A stretch of 64,000 nucleotides of DNA from Amycolatopsis tucumanensis (GCF_021654135.1 NZ_JAKGSD010000021.1:62001-126000); one strand, 5' to 3'. Counted from the first letter of the stretch, positions 24,764 through 34,010 are shown. Program-made: numbers and translations. Notes: generated from the sequence alone by a model not told the origin.

Positions 24764-25111
24764 ATGTCGCCGATCCCCGAGCTCCAGCAACGCCAGATCG
24801 ATCGCTGGTGTGAGCGGCGGGTTCCGGCTGGTCAGCGCGGTGAGTACAGCGTGATGTCCCGCTGGCGCGGGCGCATCGTGACCCTCGTCGAGCGGCGCGC
24901 CGAATGGGCCAGCGGCGGTGCGGCCGAACGGCCGTTCGCGCAGCTCCGCTACGGCCTCGACGAGATGTGGTCGCTCTACTACCTCGCCGACGCGGGACGC
25001 TGGCGCCCGTACCCGCGCAGCGTCCCGGAGATCTCGCCCGTCCCCCTCCTGGACGACCTCGATCGTGGCGCGGAGACCGGTTACTTCTTCCAGTGGCTCA
25101 GCCCCTGCTGA
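24764..25111 (+). CDS. DUF3024-family small protein
   Basis: A 115-aa protein. The order RRVPAGQRGEYSV, GRIVTLVERRAEW, AQLRYGLDEMWSLYYLADAG and LLDDLDRGAETGYFF follows the DUF3024 pattern, a family of small uncharacterised proteins. It begins at ATG 24764, 55 bp from the divergent MazG-like start. No catalytic motif is evident. Confidence 0.7.
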   Translation: MSPIPELQQRQIDRWCERRVPAGQRGEYSVMSRWRGRIVTLVERRAEWASGGAAERPFAQLRYGLDEMWSLYYLADAGRWRPYPRSVPEISPVPLLDDLDRGAETGYFFQWLSPC

Positions 25112-25186
25112 TGCTCACGCAGCGTCAGAGAAGACGACGCTGTTGGGTGACGGTCTCCTTCCATCGGGTGCGGCAGGATTGTCCGC

Positions 25187-26230
25187 ATGACCTCGGCCCC
25201 GGATCTGCGTGCCTACCTGCGCACTCTCGACGCGGAGACGCTGGCCGAACTCCTCCTCGAACAGGCGGACCGTGACCCGCGGTTACGACACGAGCTGGAG
25301 TTGCGCGCCGTCGCGCACGGCACCGTCGGTCCGGTTCTGGACACTCTGCAACGACTCCTCGACGCCGGCACCCAGGCCGACCTGACCCCGCTGGCCCGCC
25401 GGATGGCCGACACCGGAGCCACCGGCGCCGAGCTGCGCCGCGCGATCGGCCTCTACGCCCGCGCCTGCGCCGTCCACCCACCCGACCCGCGCGAGCTGGC
25501 CGACTGGATCCTGGAAACGCAGCTCGACCGGCCCGGCTGGCCCGAGATCAACCTCGCCGACTTCGCCGCCGCGCTCGGCGACGAAGGCTTCACGCACCTC
25601 AAGGCCGCGCTCGGCGAGGCCCCGGAGAACGACGCCACCCGCCGCCTGACCGAGCAGCTCGCCGAGGTCACCGGCGACGTCGACACCCTCCTCGCGATCC
25701 TATCCGCCCAGCCGCCCACCCCGGCCACCACGCTGCGCATCGTCCGCCTGCTGCGCTCCGCGGGCCGCCACGGCGAGGCCATCGCCCACGCCGCCCGCAC
25801 CGTCGTGCACCCGCGCGAGGGCGTGCTCGCCCTGCGCCGTGCCGAGTTCCGCCGCCACCCGTCGCCGGACACCTACCGCGCGCTGCGGGCCGCCGCCGAG
25901 GAGCTCGGCCGCTGGCCCGAGGAGCGCGAGCAGGCGTTGTCCCGCCTCGCCGAACACGACCCGGCCGAGGCGATCCCGGTCTACCGCCTGCACGTCGACG
26001 AGCTGATCCAGCTCAAGGACCCGGGCGGCTACCGCGAGGCGGCCCAGCGGCTGCGTGAGCTGCGGGCCCTGCACAAACGCGCGGACCGGGTGCCGGAGTT
26101 CGGCGAGTACCTGGCCGGCCTGGTCGAGACGCACAAGCGCAAGACCCGCCTCCTCGTCGAGGTCCGCAACGCCCGCATCGCGCTGCCCAGGGTGGTCTCC
26201 GGCCGCGGAGCTGCCACCATGGGCGCATGA
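25187..26230 (+). CDS. Cassette gene A: SWIM-protein C-terminal-like helical repeat protein
   Basis: A 347-aa all-helical protein. From about residue 225 it follows the pattern of the C-terminal part of bacterial SWIM zinc-finger proteins (RRAEFRRHPSPDTYRALRAA, AIPVYRLHVDELIQLK, YREAAQRLRELRAL, FGEYLAGLVETHKRK). The SWIM finger itself (CxC...CxH) is absent. It opens DLRAYLRTLDAETLAELLLE. The end overlaps gene B by 4 bp (ATGA). A second A-B pair follows directly, so this is half of a tandem duplication. Function unknown; TPR-like scaffolding is a guess. Confidence 0.75.
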   Translation: MTSAPDLRAYLRTLDAETLAELLLEQADRDPRLRHELELRAVAHGTVGPVLDTLQRLLDAGTQADLTPLARRMADTGATGAELRRAIGLYARACAVHPPDPRELADWILETQLDRPGWPEINLADFAAALGDEGFTHLKAALGEAPENDATRRLTEQLAEVTGDVDTLLAILSAQPPTPATTLRIVRLLRSAGRHGEAIAHAARTVVHPREGVLALRRAEFRRHPSPDTYRALRAAAEELGRWPEEREQALSRLAEHDPAEAIPVYRLHVDELIQLKDPGGYREAAQRLRELRALHKRADRVPEFGEYLAGLVETHKRKTRLLVEVRNARIALPRVVSGRGAATMGA

Positions 26231-27390
26231 GCCCGGTCAGCCGGAAGCGAAAGCCCGCGAAGAAGAAGTCCGCCGTCTCCGACGAGCGGCGGCAGCTGCT
26301 CAAGACCGTGCTCGCCGACGCGGAGGACGCGCTGGCCGAGCGCGACCCGGTCGAGGTCGAGCTGATGGCCTCGACGATCCTCGGCGACCTGTGGCACCCG
26401 TCCGACGAAGGCCGCGACGTCGTGCTGCCGCTGATCGACGACGCCGCCCGCCGCCCGAGCCCGGCCGCCCGCGCGCTGCTGCGGATGCTGCAGCACCTGG
26501 CCCTCACCGAGGAGCAGCGCGACCGCGCCGCGGAGGCGGCCGACGCCTTCTCCGCCATGCCCGAACCGCCCTGGGACCTGGGCGACCTCACCGTCACCGA
26601 GTGCTGGCAGCAGGCCGACGTGTACGGCGACGGGGCCACCCTGCTGCTGTGTGCGGCCCGGGCCGGTCACGCGCACGGGCTCGTCGCCGAGGTCGAGCTC
26701 AGCGGCGGCGGCCTCGGCGACGTCTACCTCACCGACCAGGTGGGCGACCTGGTGGACAGCATGCGCGCGGGCGAGGAGGCCAGCGAGGTCTTCGTGACCG
26801 AGCGGATCCCGCTGCCGAAGGCACGCCGGATCCTGGAAGACGCGGTCGCGGTCAACGACAGCGCCGCGGCCCTGCTGCCGGACGTGATCGCCGAGGACCC
26901 GCTCACCCCGCTGCGCGCGCTGGTCGCCGCCCGGCTGCGCGCCATGCCGCCGGCCGAGCCGCCCGTGGAACCGCCGACGTTCACCGAGCAGGAGCGGGAC
27001 GAGCTGGTGCGCGCCTTCCTCGCCGAGGCCGACGGCGTCCGCGACGACCGCTGGTTCACCGACTGCGTCCGGTTCGTCGTGGACTACGGCTGCGACGACG
27101 ACTTCGGCCGCCCGCTGCGGGTGGGCCCCGGCAAGTTCGACCTCCTCCTGGAGGACGTCCTCAACACCGAGGGCTTCCCCGAGGAGTTCCTGGCGACCCT
27201 GCCGGAGGTCCTGCCGCCGTGGGGCCGCTGGGCCGGCGAGCGCTCCGGGCTGCGGCCCGCCGCGATCGAGCGGCTGCTGGAGGAGCTGGACGAGATCACC
27301 GAGGAGTTCCGCGACCTGCTCGCCGAGGAAGACGCGGATTTCGATCATGAAACAGGCGGTGCCGCGCCGATCGCGCTGCGACGCGAGTAG
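26227..27390 (+). CDS. Cassette gene B: uncharacterised acidic helical protein
   Basis: A 387-aa soluble protein after a Lys-rich N-terminus (RKRKPAKKK). It shares with B' (28474-29946) the blocks VELMASTILGDLWHPSDE, ECWQQADVYGDGATLLL and RPLRVGPGKFDLLLEDVL. No catalytic motif is visible. It lacks the roughly 110-residue C-terminal extension of B'. The start overlaps gene A, so A and B are translationally coupled and probably act together. Confidence 0.7.
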   Translation: MSPVSRKRKPAKKKSAVSDERRQLLKTVLADAEDALAERDPVEVELMASTILGDLWHPSDEGRDVVLPLIDDAARRPSPAARALLRMLQHLALTEEQRDRAAEAADAFSAMPEPPWDLGDLTVTECWQQADVYGDGATLLLCAARAGHAHGLVAEVELSGGGLGDVYLTDQVGDLVDSMRAGEEASEVFVTERIPLPKARRILEDAVAVNDSAAALLPDVIAEDPLTPLRALVAARLRAMPPAEPPVEPPTFTEQERDELVRAFLAEADGVRDDRWFTDCVRFVVDYGCDDDFGRPLRVGPGKFDLLLEDVLNTEGFPEEFLATLPEVLPPWGRWAGERSGLRPAAIERLLEELDEITEEFRDLLAEEDADFDHETGGAAPIALRRE

Positions 27391-27405
27391 GCCAGGATGT
27401 GCGGG

Positions 27406-28422
27406 GTGACGGATCTCCGCGCCTACCTGTCCTCCCTCGACTCCGAGACGCTGGCCGGACTGCTCCACGAACAGGCCGAACGCGATCCGGAACTGCGACG
27501 GTCGCTCGAACTGCGGGCCGCGGCGCCGGAGCCGCAGGCCGAGGTCGCGAAGATCGGCCCGGTGCTGGACACCGTGCAGCGGCTGCTCGACTCCGGCACC
27601 CGCGCCGACGTCGCCCCGCTGGCCCGCCGCACCGTGGAGCGCATCTGCCGGGACGAGGGCGACGGCGCCGAGCTGCGGCGCGCCCTCGGCCTCTACGCGC
27701 GGGCGTGCGCGGCCCGGCCGCCGGACCCCGTCGAGCTGGCCGACTGGCTCGCCGGCATCGCGTTCGACGGGCGCACCGAGATCGACCTGGCCCAGTTCGC
27801 CGTCCCGCTCGGCGAGACCGGGCTGGCCCAGCTGCGGTCCCACGTCGACCGGGCCGGCCGCGACCGGGCGAAGCGGCCGGTCGCCGAGCGGCTGCACGAG
27901 CAACTGGTGGAGATCTCCGGCGACGTCGACGGCCTGGTCGCGATCCTGTCCAAGCAGCTGCCGACCATGGAGGCGAGCCTGCGGATCGTGCGCGTGCTGC
28001 GGGCCGCGGGCCGCACGAGCGAGGCGATCACCTACGCGGCGCGGGCGCTGAAGCAGGACCCGGCGGCCACCGAGCTCGCCGACGACGTGCTGGGCCTGCG
28101 GCGCGCGGAGTTCGACCGCGAGCCGACTGTCGCGAACGCCGACGCGCTGATCGAGGCGCTGGTCGCGGCAGGCCGCGAGGACGAGGCCGCGGAGCTGCTG
28201 GAGGTCCACCGGGCCCACGTGGAGGAGCTGATCGGCAGCCGGACCGTCGAGCACTACCGCGAGGCGGCGCGCGCCCTGCGCCGGCTGCGCAAGCTGTACC
28301 GGACGGTCGGCCGCGGGGCGGACTTCGCGCCCTACCTGGCCGAACTGGTCGGCAGGCACAAGCGGAAGGTCCGGTTGATCACCGAAATCCGGAACGCCCG
28401 GATCGCGCTGCCCAAGGAGTGA
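27406..28422 (+). CDS. Cassette gene A': paralog of gene A
   Basis: A 338-aa paralog of 25187-26230, collinear from DLRAYLSSLDSETLAGLLHE through LGLYARACAARPPDPVELAD to FAPYLAELVGRHKRKVRLIT and the shared ending ARIALP. It carries a short insertion (EPQAEVAKI) near residue 45. GTG 27406 aligns with the paralog's start and has AGGA 8 nt upstream; ATG 27397 in frame is the alternative. It lies 15 bp after gene B and 51 bp before B'. Confidence 0.74.
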   Translation: MTDLRAYLSSLDSETLAGLLHEQAERDPELRRSLELRAAAPEPQAEVAKIGPVLDTVQRLLDSGTRADVAPLARRTVERICRDEGDGAELRRALGLYARACAARPPDPVELADWLAGIAFDGRTEIDLAQFAVPLGETGLAQLRSHVDRAGRDRAKRPVAERLHEQLVEISGDVDGLVAILSKQLPTMEASLRIVRVLRAAGRTSEAITYAARALKQDPAATELADDVLGLRRAEFDREPTVANADALIEALVAAGREDEAAELLEVHRAHVEELIGSRTVEHYREAARALRRLRKLYRTVGRGADFAPYLAELVGRHKRKVRLITEIRNARIALPKE

Positions 28423-28473
28423 AACGCCGATCCCGCGCGTCGGCCCGGCCGCGGCTGGTGCGAACATGAGCGC

Positions 28474-29946
28474 ATGACCGAGGTGCCGCAGCCGGAGACC
28501 GCTTTCGACGAGGTTCTGAACGCCTTCGCCGAACTGGGGAACGACGCCGATCCGACCCGCGTCGAGCTGGTCACCTCGGAGATCCTCGGCGAGTGGTGGG
28601 AGGCCGACGACGACCTCGCGGCCGGCCTGATCGACCTCGCCGCGAGCACCGCCGAGCCGGAGCGCCTGGTGGCGCCGCTGGCCGCGCTGCGGGTCCTGGC
28701 CGCGGACGAGGACCAGCGCGAGGCCGCGGGCCTGGCGCTGGAAAAGTTCGGGCTGCCCGAGCCGGCCTGGGCGGCGAAGCTGAACCAGGTCACGCCCGGC
28801 GCCTGCTGGCGCGCCACCGACGTCTACGGCGACGAGAGCTCGGTGCTGGTGTCGTTCGGCGACCACGGGCTGGTCGTGTCGATCAACTACGGCAGCTTCG
28901 GCGGCTGGGTCACCGACGCCGCGATCGTCGAGTCGCCGCAGGACGTGCTGGCCGAGCTGCGGGCGGTCGGCGAGTCCGCGGAGATCAGCCCCGAGCAGGC
29001 CCACGAGGTGATCGCGGACGCCTTCGCGGGCACCGAGTGGCAGGCCGAGCCCGAGGTGGGCGAGGACTTCGTCCGGTTCCGCGCGCTCGCACTGGCCCGG
29101 CTGCGCGCGTTGCCGGAGCCGGCGGAGGTCGCGGAGCCGGAGCCGCTGTCGGTCGAGGAGCAGGCCGAGGTCATCGACTCGTTCTTCGCCGCGGCCGGGA
29201 ACGAGGTCGGCGACACCGAGGACGCCCGCGTGGTCGCGCTGCGGCTGATCGAGTTCGGCCTGGAGCACGACGCGCGGCGCCCGCTGCGGGTCGGCCCGGC
29301 CAAGCTGGAGTCCTTTGTGGACTTCGTGGACGACGGGCAGATCGAGCTGACCGAGGAGCAGGACGCGGCGATGGCCGCGCTGCTGCCGGTGTGGGCGCGC
29401 GTGTTCGGCGAGCGCCAGGGCCTGCCCGAGGACGCGCTGACCGCGCTGGTCGAGGCGGTCGAGGACCGGCTGGACGACCGCGAGCCGGAGGAGGAGTCCG
29501 CATTGGACGCCTACCTGGCCGGCTCGGAGGACCTGACTCCGGAGGACGTGCAGGACCTGCTGGAACGCCGCCAGTTCGCGCTGCCGTCGCTGACGGTCGA
29601 GACCGAGGACGACGAGGTCGAGCTCGACCCGTCCGACCCCGAGCAGCGCCGGATGCTGGTGCTGAGCGAGTTCGCGGCCGAGTTCGAGGACGACGACGAG
29701 TCCGAGCTGCGGGCGGTGGCGCTGACGACGGTGGTCGACCAGCTATGGGACGGCGAGCCCGCCGAGACCTGGATCGCCGCCCAGCGCCTGACCGAGTCGG
29801 GCCTGGAGCGCGACGAGGTGCTGGCCGAGCTGACGGCGGTCCTGGAGGAGCACCTCACCCAGGACGAGGACGGCGAGCTGGAGTTCGACCTCGACGACTA
29901 CGTCGCCGCCCTCGACGAGCTGGACCCGGGCTCGGCGGACGAGTGA
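28474..29946 (+). CDS. Cassette gene B': paralog of B with a DUF1841-like C-terminal domain
   Basis: A 490-aa very acidic protein. Residues about 1-330 are collinear with B (VELVTSEILGEWWEADDD, CWRATDVYGDESSVLVSFGD, RPLRVGPAKLESFVDFVD). The extra C-terminus (about 385-475) contains QRRMLVLSEFAAEFEDD and QLWDGEPAETWIAAQRLTES, followed by GLERDEVLAELTAVL, a pattern I associate with DUF1841-type helical domains. This extension is the main difference between the two cassettes and may mark functional divergence. Confidence 0.7.
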   Translation: MTEVPQPETAFDEVLNAFAELGNDADPTRVELVTSEILGEWWEADDDLAAGLIDLAASTAEPERLVAPLAALRVLAADEDQREAAGLALEKFGLPEPAWAAKLNQVTPGACWRATDVYGDESSVLVSFGDHGLVVSINYGSFGGWVTDAAIVESPQDVLAELRAVGESAEISPEQAHEVIADAFAGTEWQAEPEVGEDFVRFRALALARLRALPEPAEVAEPEPLSVEEQAEVIDSFFAAAGNEVGDTEDARVVALRLIEFGLEHDARRPLRVGPAKLESFVDFVDDGQIELTEEQDAAMAALLPVWARVFGERQGLPEDALTALVEAVEDRLDDREPEEESALDAYLAGSEDLTPEDVQDLLERRQFALPSLTVETEDDEVELDPSDPEQRRMLVLSEFAAEFEDDDESELRAVALTTVVDQLWDGEPAETWIAAQRLTESGLERDEVLAELTAVLEEHLTQDEDGELEFDLDDYVAALDELDPGSADE

Positions 29947-29956
29947 GGCAGCGGCA

Positions 29957-30792
29957 GTGACCCGGACCGTCGCGATCACCGGCGCCACCGACGGCCTCGG
30001 CCGGGCCCTCGCGGTGCGTCTCGCCGCCGAAGACGTCCGTCTCGTCCTGCACGGTCGTGATCCCGGCAAACTCGACCGGATCGCCGCGGAGGTGCGTGCC
30101 GCCGGGGCCCCGCGCCGGTCACAGTGACCGCCGACCTGTCCGAACTCGCCCAGGTTGCCCGGCTGGCAGGCACGATCGCGGAGGAAGCCGGCCGGCTCGA
30201 CGTGCTCGTCAACAACGCCGGCATCGGGTCCGGCGAGCCGGACGGCCGCGAGCGCCGCACCAGCCGGGACGGCCACGAGCTGCGCTTCGCGGTGAACTAC
30301 CTGGCGACCTTCGTGCTCACCGAGAACCTGATCCCGCTGCTGCGGGCCTCGGCGACCGCGGACCACGCCGCCCGCGTCGTGCACGTCGCGTCACTGGGCC
30401 AGCACCCGCTCGACTTCGACGACCTCATGATCGAGCGGGGCTACTCGGGTACGCGTGCGTACGGGCAGAGCAAGCTCGCGCAGATCATGCACTGCCTCGA
30501 CCTCGCCGGGCGGTTCGCGCCCGCCGAGCTGACCGCGACCAGCCTGCACCCGGGCACCTACATGCCGACCAAGATCGTCCTGTCCGAGATCGGCTTCAGC
30601 TCCGACACCCTGGACACCGGGGTGGCGGCCACCCGCAGGCTGGCGGTCGATCCGGAGGTCGAGGGCGTGACTGGCCAGTTCTTCGACCGGGACCGGCCGG
30701 CCCGGGCGAACGAACAGGCCTACGACGAAGCGGCGAGGGCGACGCTGCGCGCCCGGAGCCTCGCTCTCGCGGGCGCGCACCTCACCGGCTAG
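29957..30792 (+). pseudogene. Frameshifted short-chain dehydrogenase/reductase
   Basis: GTG 29957 opens a Rossmann start (VTRTVAITGATDGLGRALA) that stops at TGA 30125. The rest of the SDR continues in another frame from about 30114 (PVTVTADLSELAQ, VLVNNAGIG, Y-x3-K as YGQSK, LHPGTYMPTK). The total of 836 bp is one base short of a whole number of codons, so a single-base deletion near GGGGCCCC at 30104-30111 explains it. GTG 30124 could restart the second part, but that would lack the cofactor motif. It may be a true mutation or a sequencing error. Confidence 0.8.
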
Positions 30793-30959
30793 GGAACGGC
30801 GGTCGTCGGGCTGTCCACGGCCACGGGGTCGAGCGGGCGCTTGCGGCGGCGGTCGGCGAGAGCGTCTTCGAAATCGAGGACGAACGCACCGAAGGCCATC
30901 ACCAGCAGCACCGTGATACCGAGCACGGCGCCGATCCACGTGAAGATGATCGCGAACAT
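30789..30959 (-). CDS. Small single-TM membrane protein
   Basis: A 56-aa protein from ATG 30959, with GGGAGGAGG about 8 nt upstream. One TM helix (FAIIFTWIGAVLGITVLLVM) is followed by a charged cytosolic tail (FEDALADRRRKRPLDP). The strong ribosome binding site argues that it is real. The stop shares CTAG with the SDR pseudogene. Function unknown. Confidence 0.65.
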   Translation of the reverse strand: MFAIIFTWIGAVLGITVLLVMAFGAFVLDFEDALADRRRKRPLDPVAVDSPTTAVP

Positions 30960-31086
30960 CGGCGTGCCTCCTCCCTGGTCAGGGCGCATTTCCTGCACTC
31001 CAGGGTGAGCTTTGCGAGGTGCCGGCGGTATCGGCCAACCGGTTACCGCTCGGTCGCCGGGGTCAGCCGTTCGGCCGAGGCCGCGC

Positions 31087-32019
31087 CTACAGTTTGCGCA
31101 GGCGCACCCGGTTGATGCTGTGGTCCGGGTCCTTCCGGAGCACCAGCGTCGCGCGGGGGCGCGTCGGCAGGATGTTCTCCACCAGGTTCGGCTCGTTGAT
31201 AGTGCGCCACAGGTGCCGCGCCTCGGCGCGGGCCTCGACGTCGTCCAGCGTGGCGAAGTGGTGGAAGTGCGAGGCCGGGTCGGCGAACGCCGTGCTGCGC
31301 AGCTTCAGGAACCGCTCCACGTACCAGCGCTCGATGTCCTCGATGTGCGCGTCCACGTAGATGGAGAAGTCGAACAGGTCCGACACCGTCAGGCTCGGGC
31401 CGGGCTGCAGCACGTTCAGGCCCTCGATGATGAGGATGTCCGGCCGGTTCACGACCTGCTCCTCGCCGGGCAGGATGTCGTAGGCGAGGTGCGAGTACAC
31501 CGGCGCGCTGACCGACTCGGCGCCGGACTTGACGTCGGAGACGAAGCGCAGCAGCGCGCGGCGGTCGTAGCTCTCCGGGAAGCCCTTGCGGTGCATGATG
31601 CCACGGCGGACCAGCTCGGCCTTCGGGTAGAGGAACCCGTCGGTGGTGACCAGGTCGACGCGCGGGTGGTCGGGCCAGCGGGCGAGCAGGGTGCGCAGGA
31701 TGCGTGCGGTGGTCGACTTGCCGACCGCGACGCTGCCGGCGATGCCGATCACGAACGGCACCTTCGTGCCGCGGCAATCCTCGCCGAGGAAGGTCGTGGT
31801 GGCTTCGTAGAGACGTTGACGCGCCGCGACCTGCAGGTTGATCATCCGCGACAGCGGCAGGTAGACCTCGGCGACCTCGGTCAGATCGATCTGCTCCCCG
31901 AGCCCCCGCAGACCGCGCAGCTCCTCGGCAGTCAGCGGCAACGGGGTGCTGCGACGCAGCTCCCGCCACTGCTCCCGGTGGAGCTCGACGTACGGGCTGA
32001 GCTCACGTACCCGTGGCAT
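31087..32019 (-). CDS. coaA: Pantothenate kinase (type I)
   Basis: A 310-aa enzyme that phosphorylates pantothenate with ATP, the first step of coenzyme A synthesis. It has the P-loop GIAGSVAVGKST (about residues 93-104), VDLVTTDGFLYP, HRKGFPESYDRRALLRFV and SLTVSDLFDFSIYVDA, and ends NRVRLRKL as in M. tuberculosis CoaA, which it resembles over its length. ATG 32019 is preferred to GTG 32025 because AAGGAG would lie only 1 nt from the latter. Confidence 0.96.
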   Translation of the reverse strand: MPRVRELSPYVELHREQWRELRRSTPLPLTAEELRGLRGLGEQIDLTEVAEVYLPLSRMINLQVAARQRLYEATTTFLGEDCRGTKVPFVIGIAGSVAVGKSTTARILRTLLARWPDHPRVDLVTTDGFLYPKAELVRRGIMHRKGFPESYDRRALLRFVSDVKSGAESVSAPVYSHLAYDILPGEEQVVNRPDILIIEGLNVLQPGPSLTVSDLFDFSIYVDAHIEDIERWYVERFLKLRSTAFADPASHFHHFATLDDVEARAEARHLWRTINEPNLVENILPTRPRATLVLRKDPDHSINRVRLRKL

Positions 32020-32224
32020 TCCCACACTCCTTGCCCGTCGGTGGGCTGGGCTGGCGTCGACATCTCCGGTAACGCAGGTTCAACGGTAGGTCTTACGGCG
32101 CGTAAATGCGCTGTGACCTTCTACACGCACCCCGGAAAGCGCCGCTGACCAGCGCGGGAGTGTTAGGGCGTGTCCGGAAGGGGCTTGCGTGGCGGTGCGG
32201 GTGGCGGCCCCTCCCGCCAGCCCG

Positions 32225-32300
32225 CCACCACCCTCAACGGACGCGCTTCGCGTGGCGGTCTCCATCTGCGTCACCCACCACCACCCTCAACGGACGCGCT
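32225..32300 (+). repeat. 23-bp direct repeat pair in the coaA-macro gap
   Basis: The same 23-bp sequence, beginning CCACCACCCTCAACGG and ending ACGCGCT, occurs at 32225-32247 and 32278-32300, followed in each case by related GC-rich text (TTCGCGTGGCGG / CCGCGCGGCTCC). The 364-bp stretch between the coaA start (32019) and the macro gene stop (32384) holds no gene. Apart from the repeats, it contains a terminator hairpin and presumably the coaA promoter. It looks like short intergenic repeat decay and shows no mobile-element ends. Confidence 0.7.
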
Positions 32301-32353
32301 CCGCGCGGCTCCGCCCGTTCAAACCCGCGGCGGCGCCAGGTGACGGCCCACCG

Positions 32354-32372
32354 CAAGCGGCTCCGCCGCTTG
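32354..32372 (-). terminator. Hairpin after the macro-domain gene
   Basis: CAAGCGGC-TCC-GCCGCTTG is an 8-bp perfect stem with a 3-nt loop, 12 bp beyond the macro gene's stop on the minus strand. No U-tract follows, as is common in high-GC actinobacteria. Confidence 0.55.
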
Positions 32373-32383
32373 GGAAACAGAAC

Positions 32384-32998
32384 CTAGTTGCGCCGGAAGA
32401 CCTCGTCCCAGGCCGCCGCCACCTGGCGCGCGCAGGTCTCCGGGCTGACGCCGCCGACGCCGGTGCCGAGACCGGGCATCGCGATCGTCCCCACGACCGC
32501 GCGCACCGCCACGCCCTGCTCCAGCACGCCGTCGCGCCACTGCAGGAACACCGCCCGCGCCGCCAGGTACGGGTGGACCGTATCGGCGGGCAGTCGCTCG
32601 CCGGGTTCACGCATCGTCGGCGCGCTGATCAGCCACGCGGGCGCGGGCTCGCCGGTGGGGACCACGACCGCGCTGCCCACCGGCAGTTCGCCGCCGTGGT
32701 AGGCGAGGATCGTGCTGCGGACGTTCTGCTCGACGTTCGGGAAGGCGCGCGCGTAGACGGCGTCGATCCCGCCGCGCATCCAGCCGAACGAGTTCGCCGG
32801 GCTCACCACGGCGTCGGCGACGACGTCCAGCACCGAACCCTGGTGCACGCGCACCGATCCCGTCATGGTGTCCACAACGGAGCGCCACGCGCTGGCGAGT
32901 GGTTCGTCGACGGCACACAGCACCAGGGCGGGAGTCGAGGGAGCGACCTGGTCCTCCGTTCGGTTGCCGGTGGGTTGGGTGCCCGATTCGGCAGTCAC
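32384..32998 (-). CDS. Macro-domain protein
   Basis: A 204-aa protein. The macro-domain signature is clear: GSVLDVVADAVVSPANSFG, then MRGGIDAVYARAFPNVEQNV, GSAVVVPTGEPAPAWLISAP and a C-terminal GVGGVSPETCARQVAAAWDE. Macro domains bind or hydrolyse ADP-ribose derivatives. No partner ADP-ribosyltransferase is seen nearby. GTG 32998 is chosen from the coding profile; the long upstream in-frame extension runs into the promoter of pheA on the other strand and is rejected. Confidence 0.85.
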   Translation of the reverse strand: MTAESGTQPTGNRTEDQVAPSTPALVLCAVDEPLASAWRSVVDTMTGSVRVHQGSVLDVVADAVVSPANSFGWMRGGIDAVYARAFPNVEQNVRSTILAYHGGELPVGSAVVVPTGEPAPAWLISAPTMREPGERLPADTVHPYLAARAVFLQWRDGVLEQGVAVRAVVGTIAMPGLGTGVGGVSPETCARQVAAAWDEVFRRN

Positions 32999-33095
32999 CT
33001 CTACACCATGCCAAAAAACGCGACCCCGCGTAACCACGAGACGCACTCGAATGCCTGAACAGACCAAGTCCCGGCGCGGTGCGTAGCCTGTCCGC

Positions 33096-34010
33096 GTGTC
33101 ACGGATCGCATACTTCGGGCCGGTCGGGACGTTCACCGAGCAGGCGGCGCGCACTTTCACGACGGCGGGGGACGAACTCGTCGCCGCCGAGACGATTCCG
33201 AAGGCGCTGGACGCCGTTCGGCGCGGTGAAGCGGATGCGGCGTGCGTGCCGGTCGAAAACTCAGTCGAGGGCGCGGTTCCCGCGACGCTGGACAGCCTCG
33301 CCGTCGGCGAGCCGTTGATCGGTGTTGCGGAAGCCTTGCTGCCAGTGCACTTCAGCGTCCTCACGCGGGACGACGTCGGCGAAATCCGTACTGTGGCGAG
33401 CCATCCGCACGCGCTCGCGCAGGTCCGGAAGTGGCTGGAGGACAACCTGCCCGGCGCCCGCGCGGTGGCGGCCGGCTCGACCGCGGCGGCCGCGGTCGCC
33501 GTGCAGGCAGGGGAGTTCGACGCCGCCGTGACCGCGCCGGTCGCCGTCGAGCACTACCCGCTGAAGGTGCTGGCGACGGAGGTCGCCGACGTCCGGGACG
33601 CCCGCACCCGGTTCCTGCTGATGCGGCGGCCACCGGTGACGTTGCCGGAGCCGACCGGCGCCGACCGCACCTCGATCGTCGCCGCGGCCGCCAACCGCAC
33701 CGGCGCGCTCGCCGAACTGCTCACCGAGCTCGCGACCCGCGGCATCAACCTGACCCGCCTGGACGCCCGCCCGAACAAGCAGAACTTCGGCGAGTACCGG
33801 TTCTTCATCGACTTCGAGGGACACGTCGCCGAGCCGCGCATCGCCGACGCGCTCGCCGCGCTGCGCCGCCGCTGCCGGGATGTCCGGTTCCTCGGCTCGT
33901 TCGCCCGGGCCGACGGGGTGACGGCGACCATCGAACCGGCCGCCCGCAACGAAGACTTCACCGACGCCGCGGACTGGGTCGCCGCGGTGCAGAGAGGGGA
34001 GCAGGCGTGA
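33096..34010 (+). CDS. pheA: Prephenate dehydratase
   Basis: A 304-aa monofunctional enzyme that converts prephenate to phenylpyruvate in phenylalanine synthesis. The catalytic domain (1-180) opens RIAYFGPVGTFTEQAA and has ACVPVENSVEGAVPATLDSL, with the catalytic Thr in DARTRFLLM. The C-terminal ACT domain (about 195-275) has NRTGALAELLTELATRGINL and FIDFEGH, the phenylalanine feedback site. GTG 33096 starts it. Its stop overlaps the phosphatase start (GTGA), an arrangement also known in mycobacteria. Confidence 0.96.
   Translation: MSRIAYFGPVGTFTEQAARTFTTAGDELVAAETIPKALDAVRRGEADAACVPVENSVEGAVPATLDSLAVGEPLIGVAEALLPVHFSVLTRDDVGEIRTVASHPHALAQVRKWLEDNLPGARAVAAGSTAAAAVAVQAGEFDAAVTAPVAVEHYPLKVLATEVADVRDARTRFLLMRRPPVTLPEPTGADRTSIVAAAANRTGALAELLTELATRGINLTRLDARPNKQNFGEYRFFIDFEGHVAEPRIADALAALRRRCRDVRFLGSFARADGVTATIEPAARNEDFTDAADWVAAVQRGEQA

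Noticed and set aside
20848..24813. A 1321-residue open frame on the plus strand across the exonuclease and helicase genes
   Set aside because: It spans two real genes in shadow frames and has low-complexity RAGD-type composition; no motif is present.
32225..32300. Mobile-element end or attachment site in the coaA-macro gap
   Set aside because: Only two copies of a 23-bp sequence are present, with no terminal inverted repeats, integrase or tRNA nearby.
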